A stretch of DNA of 19,870 nucleotides, taken from Bacillota bacterium (GTDB taxonomy: Bacteria > Bacillota > Clostridia > Clostridiales > Clostridiaceae). Below are positions 13,853-19,870 of the stretch, piece after piece; the stretch's first letter is position 1, and every line of letters starts with the position of its first letter. The position numbers and the translations under genes were made by a program. The notes below the pieces were generated by a model that saw only the letters and a list, made by a program, of their open reading frames with translations, was not told the DNA's origin and did not search any database. The stretch is taken from contig JAEZDX010000640.1 of NCBI GenBank assembly GCA_023417975.1, positions 1-19,870 on the forward strand, read 5' to 3'.

Positions 13853-14911
13853 TTGAGCGGAAAAGCTTCAAGACTTTCAATGCTTGATAGAAATCTTACA
13901 TTATGGATTTTTCTCGCAATGGCTTTAGGTGTATTTTTAGGTTGGGGAGTTCCGGGATTATCAGAAGGATTATCCAATTTGTCAGTAGGCTCCACCTCCA
14001 TACCGATTGCCATAGGGCTTATAGTAATGATGTACCCGCCGCTTGCCAAAGTTAATTATAAGCAGCTTGGCAAGGTGTTTAGAAATCCTAAAGTTCTAGG
14101 GCTGTCCCTTGTACAGAACTGGATTATAGGACCAATACTAATGTTTATACTGGCATATGTATTTTTGAGAGGTTATCCGGAATATATGACAGGACTTATT
14201 TTAATTGGATTAGCCAGATGTATAGCTATGGTTATTGTCTGGAACAGCCTAGCTGACGGGGATACAGAATATGCCGCAGCACTTGTTGCCTTTAATTCAA
14301 TTTTCCAGGTTATATTTTATTCAATTTATTCCTATATCTTTATAACAGTTTTGCCTACTTGGTTTGGAATGACAGGTTACAAGGTGGATATATCCATGGG
14401 TGCAGTAGCTTCCTCGGTGGCAATTTATTTAGGGATACCTTTTGCTGCTGGACTGTTGACAAGGCTTATATTGGAACCAATTAAAGGTACCGAGTGGTAT
14501 ACAAAGAAGTTTATACCTAAGATAAGCCCGTTGGCGCTGATAGCATTACTATTTACTATCATTGTAATGTTCACTTACAAAGGAAAGTATATTGTTGAGC
14601 TGCCTCTTGATGTAGTAAGGATAGCAATACCTCTGCTTATTTACTTTGCAGTGATGTTCTCAGTTTCCTTCTTCATCAGCCATAAGGCAGGTGTAGATTA
14701 TAAGAAAACTACTACACTTTCTTTTACAGCAGCCAGCAATAACTTTGAACTTGCCATAGCTGTGGCAGTTGCGGTTTTCGGTATAGAATCGAAAGAGGCA
14801 TTTACAGCAGTAATAGGGCCGTTGGTTGAAGTACCTGTAATGATTGGACTGGTCAATGTAGCCCTGCTTTGGAGAAGAAAATTCTTTTCGGAAGCTGAAG
14901 ACAATAAGTAA
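13853..14911 (+). CDS. acr3: Acr3-type arsenite efflux permease
   Basis: A 352-residue, ten-span permease of the BART superfamily that exports arsenite using the proton gradient. Family residues are present: the conserved cysteine Cys123 in LARCIAMVIVWN and Glu299 in FTAASNNFELAIAVAVAVFG, both required in characterised Acr3 proteins. The start is a TTG at 13853, with AGAGGAG ending 8 bases upstream. The in-frame ATG at 13817 would add an unusual 12-residue tail and has no ribosome binding site. It lies between arsR and arsC in the same direction and is surely cotranscribed. It is often annotated arsB, though it is not homologous to the ArsB antiporter. Confidence 0.93.
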   Translation: MSGKASRLSMLDRNLTLWIFLAMALGVFLGWGVPGLSEGLSNLSVGSTSIPIAIGLIVMMYPPLAKVNYKQLGKVFRNPKVLGLSLVQNWIIGPILMFILAYVFLRGYPEYMTGLILIGLARCIAMVIVWNSLADGDTEYAAALVAFNSIFQVIFYSIYSYIFITVLPTWFGMTGYKVDISMGAVASSVAIYLGIPFAAGLLTRLILEPIKGTEWYTKKFIPKISPLALIALLFTIIVMFTYKGKYIVELPLDVVRIAIPLLIYFAVMFSVSFFISHKAGVDYKKTTTLSFTAASNNFELAIAVAVAVFGIESKEAFTAVIGPLVEVPVMIGLVNVALLWRRKFFSEAEDNK

Positions 14912-14941
14912 CAAGAATAATCATAAGATGGAGGAGATAAT

Positions 14942-15370
14942 ATGAAACCAAAAGTAGCATTTATATGTGTACACAATTCCTGTAGATCTCAAATGGCAGA
15001 GGCGCTTGGAAAGCTTTATGCTTCAGATATCTTTGAAGCCTATTCAGCCGGCACAGAATTAAGACCTCAGATAAATCAGGATGCAGTAAGAATCATTAAG
15101 GAGTTATACAATATAGATATGAATGAAACGCAGAAGTCCAAACTCCTTGATGATATCCCCGATGTGGATATAGTTGTAAAGATGGGCTGCAATGTTGTGT
15201 GCCCATTCCTCCCGTCCAGACACGAAGAAAATTGGGGGTTGGATGACCCTTCAGGAAAAGCTGATGAGGAATTTATAAAGACAGCTAAAGCCATCGAGGA
15301 AAAGGTTAAAGAATTGACAAGAAGAATTCAAAATAATGAATTAGATTTAACTGCTGAACGAACCGTTTGA
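14942..15370 (+). CDS. arsC: Thioredoxin-coupled arsenate reductase (low-molecular-weight phosphatase fold)
   Basis: 142 residues. It reduces arsenate to arsenite for export by Acr3. The phosphatase-type P-loop is CVHNSCRSQMAE (Cys9, Arg15). The relay cysteines are Cys83 and Cys87 in MGCNVVCPFLP, and the general acid is in WGLDDPSG. In the Bacillus enzyme the relay cysteines are seven residues apart (82 and 89); here they are four apart, a variant seen in other clostridial-type sequences. ATG 14942 follows GGAGGAG at 6 bases and 30 bases after acr3. A strong terminator ends the operon at 15451, before the broken thioredoxin-like gene. Confidence 0.92.
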   Translation: MKPKVAFICVHNSCRSQMAEALGKLYASDIFEAYSAGTELRPQINQDAVRIIKELYNIDMNETQKSKLLDDIPDVDIVVKMGCNVVCPFLPSRHEENWGLDDPSGKADEEFIKTAKAIEEKVKELTRRIQNNELDLTAERTV

Positions 15371-15450
15371 TAATAAATGCTTTGAGACTCTAAATACTAC
15401 CTCTATTTGAAGTTAAAATATTGTGAGAAATATAAGTGAATAGGATTAGA

Positions 15451-15494
15451 CAGCAGTTAAGTGCAAGTGTGCCTTCACTGCTGTTATTTGTTTT
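15451..15494 (+). terminator. Terminator of the ars operon
   Basis: CAGCAGT-t-AAG (15451-15461) pairs with CTT-c-ACTGCTG (15473-15483), leaving an 11-base loop, followed by TTATTTGTTTT. Confidence 0.8.
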
Positions 15495-15514
15495 AGCAAA
15501 TGAGAATTAATATT

Positions 15515-15741
15515 ATGGTAATAAAAATTTTGGGGACGGGGTGTGCGAACTTCAGGAAGCTGGAGGAGAACACAAAGAGAGCTGTGGCTGAATTGGGACT
15601 CAATGCAGCTATAGAAAAAGTCACTGATATAAAGACATTATGAAATACGGTGTTATGAAGACACCGGCACTTGTGGTTGATGAAAAAGTGAAGATCATGG
15701 GTAGAGTTCCAACAGCTGAGGAAATAAAGAAATATCTCTAG
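15515..15741 (+). pseudogene. Frameshifted small thioredoxin-like protein (TM0996/'redox-active disulfide' type)
   Basis: From ATG 15515 the frame reads MVIKILGTGCANF, then LEENTKRAVAELGLNAAI and VTDIK, stopping at a TGA. Shifting by one base at about 15632-15636 restores the rest of the family: IMKYGVMKTPALVVDEKV, then GRVPTAEEIKKYL, ending at 15741. One missing base explains the break. The active-site C-x-x-C is also damaged: the second cysteine codon reads TTC (Phe). These small thioredoxins commonly accompany Acr3/ArsC, donating electrons or helping arsenic handling, which fits its place just after the ars operon. Two independent lesions in a 75-codon gene argue for true decay rather than a sequencing error. 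Confidence 0.85.
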
Positions 15742-15855
15742 AACCATAAATATGTCTCGTCGATTGTACTAGGTTTTTACCTGTGGGGACTCTGGCGGTT
15801 AAAAAATCTCCAGTACCCCAAAGGAATGCCAATAGAGTTGCTATTATAAAAAACA

Positions 15856-16416
15856 TTAATCATTTTTAGGGAATTCTCGTTCTAAAATACTAAAATAGAA
15901 TTGGTCTACCCACTTGCCTTGACATAAATATTCTTCTCTAAATACCCCTTGTTTTGACATTCCTGCCTTTTGCATTACTGATGCTGATTTAAGATTATCA
16001 CAATGGCACATTCCTACGACTTTATGAGCATCCAATTCATCAAAAGCAAATGATAATAACTGTTTTACGCTTTCTAAGCAATAACCATTACCCTGATATT
16101 TAGGTAATATAACGTATCCAATTTCCCAACTCTTTCGATTCAAACCATATTTCCATATGTATACTACGCCTATTGGTTCACCATCTGATATTCGTTTAAC
16201 AATAAAGTCAAAAACATTATCTAGTTCAATTCTATCAGTAAATTTTTTGAGAATACATTGTTTGTCGGTCTCTACATATTCTTCATAGTGCCATAATTTC
16301 GTATCAGTTTCTTCTATACAAATAAAATTCATATCTTCTTTTGTAACAGGAACAAGTTCAATAGTTTCACCTTTCAATATATAGTGTTTTTGTTTTTTCC
16401 ATTGTATACTTTCCAT
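15856..16416 (-). CDS. GNAT acetyltransferase (RimJ/RimL-like)
   Basis: A 186-residue cytoplasmic acetyl-CoA-dependent transferase. The N-terminal strand IELVPVTKEDMNFI opens the fold; WEIGYVILPKYQGNGYCLESVKQLL (about 96-120) contains the pyrophosphate-binding loop Q-G-N-G-Y; VVGMCHCDNLKSASVMQKAGM is the helix that packs on CoA, followed by the closing REEYLCQGKWVDQFYFSIL strand pair typical of RimJ/RimL proteins. The substrate could be a ribosomal protein N-terminus, an antibiotic or a polyamine and cannot be told. ATG 16416 has a G-rich stretch (GGGGG) about 12 bases upstream and AAGG adjacent. It is a single gene; a GC-rich imperfect hairpin near 15784-15820 lies past its stop. Confidence 0.88.
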   Translation of the reverse strand: MESIQWKKQKHYILKGETIELVPVTKEDMNFICIEETDTKLWHYEEYVETDKQCILKKFTDRIELDNVFDFIVKRISDGEPIGVVYIWKYGLNRKSWEIGYVILPKYQGNGYCLESVKQLLSFAFDELDAHKVVGMCHCDNLKSASVMQKAGMSKQGVFREEYLCQGKWVDQFYFSILEREFPKND

Positions 16417-16521
16417 CCTTATATTTCCCCCATATTTCTTCTATTCATTATATTTTGCTAAGACACCTTATATGAATATTGTTCATTGAATCTATCGTTT
16501 AATTGGTATTTATTAACATGT

Positions 16522-16910
16522 TTATATACTTAAATGATATCTCAATGCATCTTCAGTAGGGTTATTATAATATCCTTTAAGAGTATCTACTTTTCTGAAA
16601 TCAAAATCACTAAATAAATAATATTATGTTCTAAATCCCCTAAAATATCTTGCCATAATTCATTATCCCAGCGATTTACTCCAAAACATTCTTTATCTAA
16701 ATCTAATAATTCATTTTTATCATTTAAATTAAACTTGACTAGTTCTATGATCCGTTCCCCCTTAGATTCATATTTATCTGTTATTAAACAAGCATCCTTT
16801 GTTTCGTAAGAAAGATACGACTTAACTGACACTACAAATTGAAATCTATTACTATCTTTTTTCCCCAAAGCCTCTATTATATTAGCTCCGCTACTAAAGT
16901 AATCCTTCAT
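16522..16910 (-). pseudogene. Broken GNAT-type acetyltransferase gene
   Basis: The frame from ATG 16910 is open for 107 codons. Residues ~52-100 look like the start of a RimI-type GNAT (ERIIELVKFNLNDKNELLDL, then DKECFGVNRWDNELW). The frame then runs out after LEHNIIYLVILISEK. In another frame the sequence continues as FDFRKVDTLKGYYNNPTEDA and RYHLSI to a stop at 16522; that is the usual GNAT C-terminal segment. The middle of the domain, including the acetyl-CoA loop, is absent, so an internal deletion with frameshift is the simplest reading. The first ~50 residues do not resemble a GNAT and are unassigned. The start has no good ribosome binding site. Foldback element E3 lies 61 bases upstream in the same orientation. 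Confidence 0.65.
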
Positions 16911-16971
16911 AATAATTGCATTTCTGCATTAATTCCATTATATAGCAAAATTATACACAAGTATATAAATC

Positions 16972-17122
16972 ATAGGAAACATTACGGTAACTTATACATG
17001 TGTCAAAATAGCGAATCTTCAACGCTTTTTGACCATGTATGCAGCTGTGGAAATTCATCAAAGGAGAATAATTAACGTAGAATTTCCACAGCTCTGTTAA
17101 TAGTTGAAGTTTTTTCCCTATA
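16972..17122 (-). ncRNA. Foldback element E3, with an extra hairpin, upstream of the broken GNAT gene
   Basis: Read on the minus strand, it has an outer stem (ATAGGGAAA near 17121 with TTTCCTAT near 16972), then CTTCAACTATTAAC (17109-17096), identical to E2. An added hairpin follows with perfect 14-bp arms (17043-17056 and 17080-17093). Last is a long hairpin with ATACATG/CATGTAT (16994-17000, 17034-17040), GTCAAAA/TTTTGAC (17002-17008, 17027-17033) and GCG/CGC closing the 9-nt loop TTGAAGATT (plus 17014-17022). Orientation matches the leftward gene starting at 16910. Without the added hairpin it is about 100 nt, like E1 and E2. Confidence 0.6.
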
Positions 17123-17233
17123 AATTGCGAGGACTGCAACTTGGAATTCCTTTGCAAAAAGATTGATGAGGTCATTGAGGAGTATAGGGAGAAGACCACG
17201 GTGGTGACGGCGAAATTTAAGTTTGATGATTGA
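17120..17233 (+). pseudogene. Fragment of an unidentified gene
   Basis: A short plus-strand frame reads INCEDCNLEFLCKKIDEVIE, then EYREKTTVVTAKFKFDD and stops at 17231-17233. The codons (GAG, GAC, ACG, GTG, GCG) are much richer in G and C than the neighbours, and the peptide has a C-x2-C-x5-C cysteine pattern, both unlike random AT-rich DNA. No start or ribosome binding site belongs to it, so it is most likely the 3' end of a gene whose body has been lost. Family not recognised. Confidence 0.4.
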
Positions 17234-17246
17234 TTTTCACATGATA

Positions 17247-17311
17247 TTTAATAATACTGTAAAATATATTGAACGTTATTGTGATAGATATTACAATAAG
17301 TAAGCTTAATA
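17247..17311 (+). repeat. Dispersed 65-bp repeat, copy 2
   Basis: It matches 4951-5015 at 59 of 65 positions by eye. It lies 13 bases after the gene fragment above and 12 bases before a terminator. The same short peptide frame (from ATG 17241) stays open and ends at the equivalent TAA. Confidence 0.7.
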
Positions 17312-17323
17312 TTATTTACTACT

Positions 17324-17365
17324 AATCTGCTGCCAACGAACTGTATTGGCAGCAGATTATTTTTT
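17324..17365. terminator. Hairpin terminator beyond the anti-sigma gene
   Basis: AATCTGCTGCCAA (17324-17336) is the exact reverse complement of TTGGCAGCAGATT (17346-17358), followed by ATTTTTT on the plus strand. The T-run favours plus-strand termination, yet its position 9 bases past the T-run from the leftward anti-sigma stop makes it also the natural end of the sigma operon. Confidence 0.75.
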
Positions 17366-17373
17366 GGGCATAT

Positions 17374-18120
17374 CTATTCTGCTTTCACACGCTGGATTTC
17401 TGAAGCCACATATTTATTTGTGATATTTTGGTAACGCCCGTTAACTTTGGGGAAAGAAACAGATTTTAGAATGATAGCTTGGTAGTGTTGGGCAGGCGCA
17501 TTATCAAGGTCATCTGTGAATATCTTTATTACAGCATATCCAACAATGTTCTTGCCAGCACGCATTACAATATCTGCATATGCTTCGGACCCCATATAGC
17601 TTTCTCCGCCGCCCTTTCCGCTTTGATTGGCCTGACTGTTATTCCAATATATAGTAGTGTCGTTACCTACGTTAAAAGAAGAACCAAAATAGTTCATGCC
17701 CTTAGTTTTGGGGCCCCAAAGAAGGAATCGTCCGTTGCTAATCGATATATCAAAGGTTATGTCCGGATATTCGTGCATAGACAACTTTATTGGCAATCCG
17801 GGTCTGCTATTTACTGCAAGGCTCCAGCCGTATTCAACCGGCAATTCTATGCCTTCCTTCATTTGAATTTCTTCAACAACACTGGGGGATAGCGCATACG
17901 CAGTTACGGTAAGCAGACCCGGGCTTGAAACAATGCCCTTTGTTGAATTATTTACCAATATATTTATTAAAACAGCAATACATAAACAAGCTGCAATAGC
18001 ACCCACCCTATACCACTTGCGAGATACCGTTTTGATATGAGACTTATTATACGCCTTTGCGTCACGGATAGCTTCGTCATTTATCATGCCCATAGCTTCC
18101 AGTAATTTATTTGTTGTCAT
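17374..18120 (-). CDS. Probable membrane-anchored anti-sigma factor
   Basis: 248 residues. A cytoplasmic N-terminal segment (about 1-38: NKLLEAMGMINDEAIRDAKA, then a basic stretch ending RKWYR) precedes one membrane helix (VGAIAACLCIAVLINILV, about 39-56). An extracellular domain of ~190 residues, rich in Gly, Asn and aromatic residues, follows. It has the layout of anti-sigma proteins paired with clostridial ECF factors; there is no zinc-binding HxxxCxxC motif. ATG 18120 is chosen, with GAAGGTG 6 bases upstream on the minus strand, rather than the GTG at 18129. It starts inside the last codons of the sigma gene (14-base overlap), so translation is coupled. The signal sensed by the outer domain is unknown. 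Confidence 0.75.
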   Translation of the reverse strand: MTTNKLLEAMGMINDEAIRDAKAYNKSHIKTVSRKWYRVGAIAACLCIAVLINILVNNSTKGIVSSPGLLTVTAYALSPSVVEEIQMKEGIELPVEYGWSLAVNSRPGLPIKLSMHEYPDITFDISISNGRFLLWGPKTKGMNYFGSSFNVGNDTTIYWNNSQANQSGKGGGESYMGSEAYADIVMRAGKNIVGYAVIKIFTDDLDNAPAQHYQAIILKSVSFPKVNGRYQNITNKYVASEIQRVKAE

Positions 18121-18676
18121 AACAAACACCTTCTTTCACCAGATAAGATTGTAGTCTGCCCCGTATTCTATAAAGCATAGTTTTTACCTTACTTTGCGAG
18201 AATCCAAATTGTTGGCAGATTGCAGAAATAGAATCAAAATACCAATATCGGCAAATAAATACTTGGCGTTCTATGACAGGCAGTGACATAATAAAAGCAT
18301 CAATCACCTTTGCCAACTCGGTTGTTTCTATCTCATGCTCTACGCTGCTTTTGGATGGTATGCAGTCGGCTAGTTCATCAAGAACAAGTACAATTTCACC
18401 ACCACCACGTTTTGCTGCATATTTTTCTTGCCATTTCTTGATGGATATTCGCCGAGTAATTTTTCCCAAGAAGGTGGATAGTATAGATGGTTGATGAGGC
18501 GGTATACTTTTCCATGCCCCCAAGTATGTATCATTTACACTTTCATTCGCATCCTCGGCGTTAACGAGAATGTTGTAGGCGATAGAATAGCAGTAGCTGC
18601 CATACTTGGATGCGGTTTCTGTAATTGCATTTTCGGAACGTTCCCAATATAGTTCGACAATGCGGCTGTCTTCCAT
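18107..18676 (-). CDS. ECF-type RNA polymerase sigma factor
   Basis: 189 residues. Region 2 spans about 10-75 (LYWERSENAITETASKYGSY; ANESVNDTYLGAWKSIPPH). A linker with TFLGKITRRISIKKWQEKYA follows. Region 4 is at about 130-180 (VIERQVFICRYWYFDSISAI, then FGFSQSKVKTMLYRIRGRL). This subtype, with the Y-(L)-G-A-W-(K/N)-S-I-P-P signature, is frequent in Lachnospiraceae and relatives and is normally cotranscribed with a membrane anti-sigma protein, exactly as here. ATG 18676 follows AAGGGGGTG at about 5 bases. A candidate autoregulated ECF promoter lies at 18721-18748. Confidence 0.92.
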   Translation of the reverse strand: MEDSRIVELYWERSENAITETASKYGSYCYSIAYNILVNAEDANESVNDTYLGAWKSIPPHQPSILSTFLGKITRRISIKKWQEKYAAKRGGGEIVLVLDELADCIPSKSSVEHEIETTELAKVIDAFIMSLPVIERQVFICRYWYFDSISAICQQFGFSQSKVKTMLYRIRGRLQSYLVKEGVCYDNK

Positions 18677-18720
18677 TCTTTCACCCCCTTAATTATTTGT
18701 TATAGGGCCCTTTATCTATC

Positions 18721-18748
18721 TACTCCGAAAAAATTTGGTTTGGTTACA
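18721..18748 (-). promoter_or_regulatory. Candidate ECF (autoregulated) promoter of the sigma operon
   Basis: Read on the minus strand, TGTAACC (plus 18748-18742) and CGGAGTA (plus 18727-18721) are separated by 14 bases of A/T-rich DNA. The AAC-containing upstream box and the CG-containing downstream box are the usual shape of ECF promoters. It lies 45 bases upstream of the sigma start. No equivalent pair was seen elsewhere in the window. Confidence 0.4.
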
Positions 18749-18801
18749 GGTATGACAAAAAAATTATACTATTCTCTCAAATTCTTCACTTCTTTAATTT
18801 A

Positions 18802-18970
18802 TTAATGTTTGTACTTAACAACATAGTATTCTATTTCTCCAACCATTTTATCAAAATGCACATTCGTTTTATCAATATTGTATCATTTTCCAAATAGGTA
18901 TAGAACGGAATGCTTATTTGATACTGCATAATATAATCGGATTGTTCAACAATCATCTTGCATTGCGAAC
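18802..18970 (-). pseudogene. Frameshifted 3' remnant of an unidentified gene
   Basis: On the minus strand one frame reads CKMIVEQSDYIMQYQISIPF, then YTYLENDTILIK. A one-base shift near 18870 allows TNVHFDKMVGEIEYYVVKYK, then H and a TAA at 18802-18804. Both halves have protein-like composition and no competing frame is better. There is no start, and a terminator lies at its upstream edge, so it would be a relic. Family not recognised. It also falls in the 397-base gap between the sigma and kinase genes, which otherwise holds only promoter DNA and a terminator. Confidence 0.35.
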
Positions 18971-19011
18971 TAAAAACACCCCAAAATTCATTTTTGAATA
19001 ATGAGGTGTTT
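18971..19011 (-). terminator. Terminator of the kinase-fold gene
   Basis: AAACACC (18974-18980) pairs with GGTGTTT (19005-19011). Inside it ATTCA pairs with TGAAT. On the minus strand the stem is followed by TTTTTAG. It lies about 60 bases past the stop of the leftward gene at 19074. Confidence 0.75.
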
Positions 19012-19073
19012 ATAATTAGTAGTAGTTTTTTATAATTCAGTTAATATAAATGAACAATGAGTAATATAAATTC

Positions 19074-19870
19074 TTATAATTTCAAAAGTTCATCTAGTGC
19101 TTCTTGAAGTCGTGCACTTGCCCATTTAAATTGACCATCGTCAGGATACTTACGATAAGGGCATTCTATAACCATAATAAGATAAAGATATATTTGATAA
19201 AGAACTACCCTTATTTCCTCTACCTTCTCAATTGATGTTCTTCCTGTATAACTTTCCATGAAATCTTTATTATTTAAAAGAAAACCGCATACCGGATCAA
19301 GCAGTTCATCTCCATATATTGCACGCTCACAATCAACAATACCTGTTATTTTTGCTGTCTTAGGGTCTACAAATATGTTTCCACCCCACAAATCTTTGTG
19401 TATAAGCGATGGCTTTTTTACCATGTTTAATGCCTCTCGCTTTTCATATATCATATTGTAAAGTTTATCATAGCCGTAAGGAAGTATAACCCCAGCATCC
19501 ATGGCATCGGCAAATAAATCCTTTATCATACATAAAAAAGCCTGATCCCATGTGTCAAATTGCTTATCATCCTGTGATATATATCCGAAATAGCTGCCTT
19601 TTATATCGTTTATTTTTCGTGTAATCCTACCAAGTTCGGATGATATTTCCCTACATTGTTCTTCTGTAAGTTCTGAACGTATCTTATTAAGTGGTACACC
19701 ATCTATAAACTCCATGAAGAAAAAGTCATTTTTAATAATTTCTCCACTTTGATCATAATAGAAAACCTTTGGAATCGGTATATCTCCAAGTGATTTAATC
19801 TTATTTAAAACATACACTTCAGTTTCCATGATGTTTTTCTCATATCTCATTACAGCCACCTCTTTAGGTG
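19074..19870 (-). CDS. Aminoglycoside-phosphotransferase-fold kinase (partial, 5' end outside window)
   Basis: About 265 residues are visible and the frame stays open to the right edge (PKEVAVMRYEKNIMETEV), so the glycine-rich N-terminal lobe lies outside and the in-frame GTG at 19859 is unlikely to be the true start. The APH/choline-kinase C-lobe is complete: catalytic loop LIHKDLWGGNIFVD (H-x-D-x4-N), then GIVDCERAIYGDELLDP, carrying the metal-binding Asp. YEKNIMETEVYVLNKI is the alphaC-like helix and FFFMEFIDGVPLN the hinge. Related Firmicute proteins phosphorylate aminoglycosides, macrolides or small metabolites; most are uncharacterised, and resistance cannot be assumed. A terminator follows at 18971. 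Confidence 0.85.
   Translation of the reverse strand, partial: PKEVAVMRYEKNIMETEVYVLNKIKSLGDIPIPKVFYYDQSGEIIKNDFFFMEFIDGVPLNKIRSELTEEQCREISSELGRITRKINDIKGSYFGYISQDDKQFDTWDQAFLCMIKDLFADAMDAGVILPYGYDKLYNMIYEKREALNMVKKPSLIHKDLWGGNIFVDPKTAKITGIVDCERAIYGDELLDPVCGFLLNNKDFMESYTGRTSIEKVEEIRVVLYQIYLYLIMVIECPYRKYPDDGQFKWASARLQEALDELLKL

Noticed and set aside
15784..15820. GC-rich imperfect hairpin GGGGactCTGG / CCAGtaCCCC
   Set aside because: Too imperfect and without a T-run to call a terminator; left as a note under the GNAT gene.
18940..18954. Palindrome GATTGTTCAACAATC
   Set aside because: It is a single short palindrome inside a putative gene remnant with no gene start nearby, so there is no basis for an operator call.

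Overview
The window is AT-rich, densely coded DNA with strong purine-rich ribosome binding sites (GGAGG, GGGGGG). Its gene content is that of a low-GC, Gram-positive, probably spore-forming Clostridia member. Pointers are a YtaF-type sporulation membrane protein, an ECF sigma/anti-sigma pair of a style common in Lachnospiraceae and relatives, a clostridial chemoreceptor and an Acr3-type ars operon. No species can be named from the sequence. I see no rRNA, tRNA, CRISPR array, transposase or phage gene.

Layout. 1-2.4 kb: the tail of an FtsX-like ABC permease, a truncated small-gene copy with a terminator, then a methyl-accepting chemotaxis protein. 2.4-5.0 kb: a leftward AraC/GyrI-like regulator, a transglutaminase-like protein and a VOC (glyoxalase-fold) protein. 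5.1-7.2 kb: a leftward CruF/DUF422-like membrane protein divergent from a TetR regulator, with a perfect palindrome at the predicted start of the leftward transcript; the TetR gene overlaps a C-terminal fragment of a LUD-domain protein. 7.2-9.7 kb: an XRE regulator, a leftward YtaF-like protein and a small lipoprotein. 9.7-10.9 kb: gene-poor DNA with small membrane-peptide ORFs. 10.7-12.7 kb: a WYL-domain regulator and a DJ-1/PfpI protein, each preceded by a ~108-nt foldback element. 13.2-15.75 kb: arsR-acr3-arsC followed by a frameshifted thioredoxin-like pseudogene. 15.8-17.3 kb: a GNAT acetyltransferase, a broken GNAT gene behind a third foldback element, and gene debris. 17.3-18.75 kb: a leftward ECF sigma factor overlapping its probable anti-sigma gene. 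19.07 kb to the end: a leftward aminoglycoside-phosphotransferase-fold kinase that runs off the window.

The most interesting signal is the set of three foldback elements (10743-10849, 11912-12019, and 16972-17122 on the minus strand). They share a 9-nt apical loop (G/T)TGAAGATT. Two of them also share the 14-mer CTTCAACTATTAAC upstream of that loop. Most of the flanking stem sequence differs while pairing is kept. Each lies 37-61 nt upstream of, and in the same orientation as, a different gene. This is what a cis-acting structured RNA (or a mobile foldback element) looks like, and I do not recognise it as a known class.

Most genes are single transcription units bounded by clear hairpin terminators. 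The exceptions are the ars operon, the sigma/anti-sigma pair and the TetR-LUD pair. Several genes are decaying (small protein at 296, LUD fragment, thioredoxin-like gene, second GNAT, fragments near 17.2 and 18.9 kb), so this looks like a region of accessory-gene turnover.
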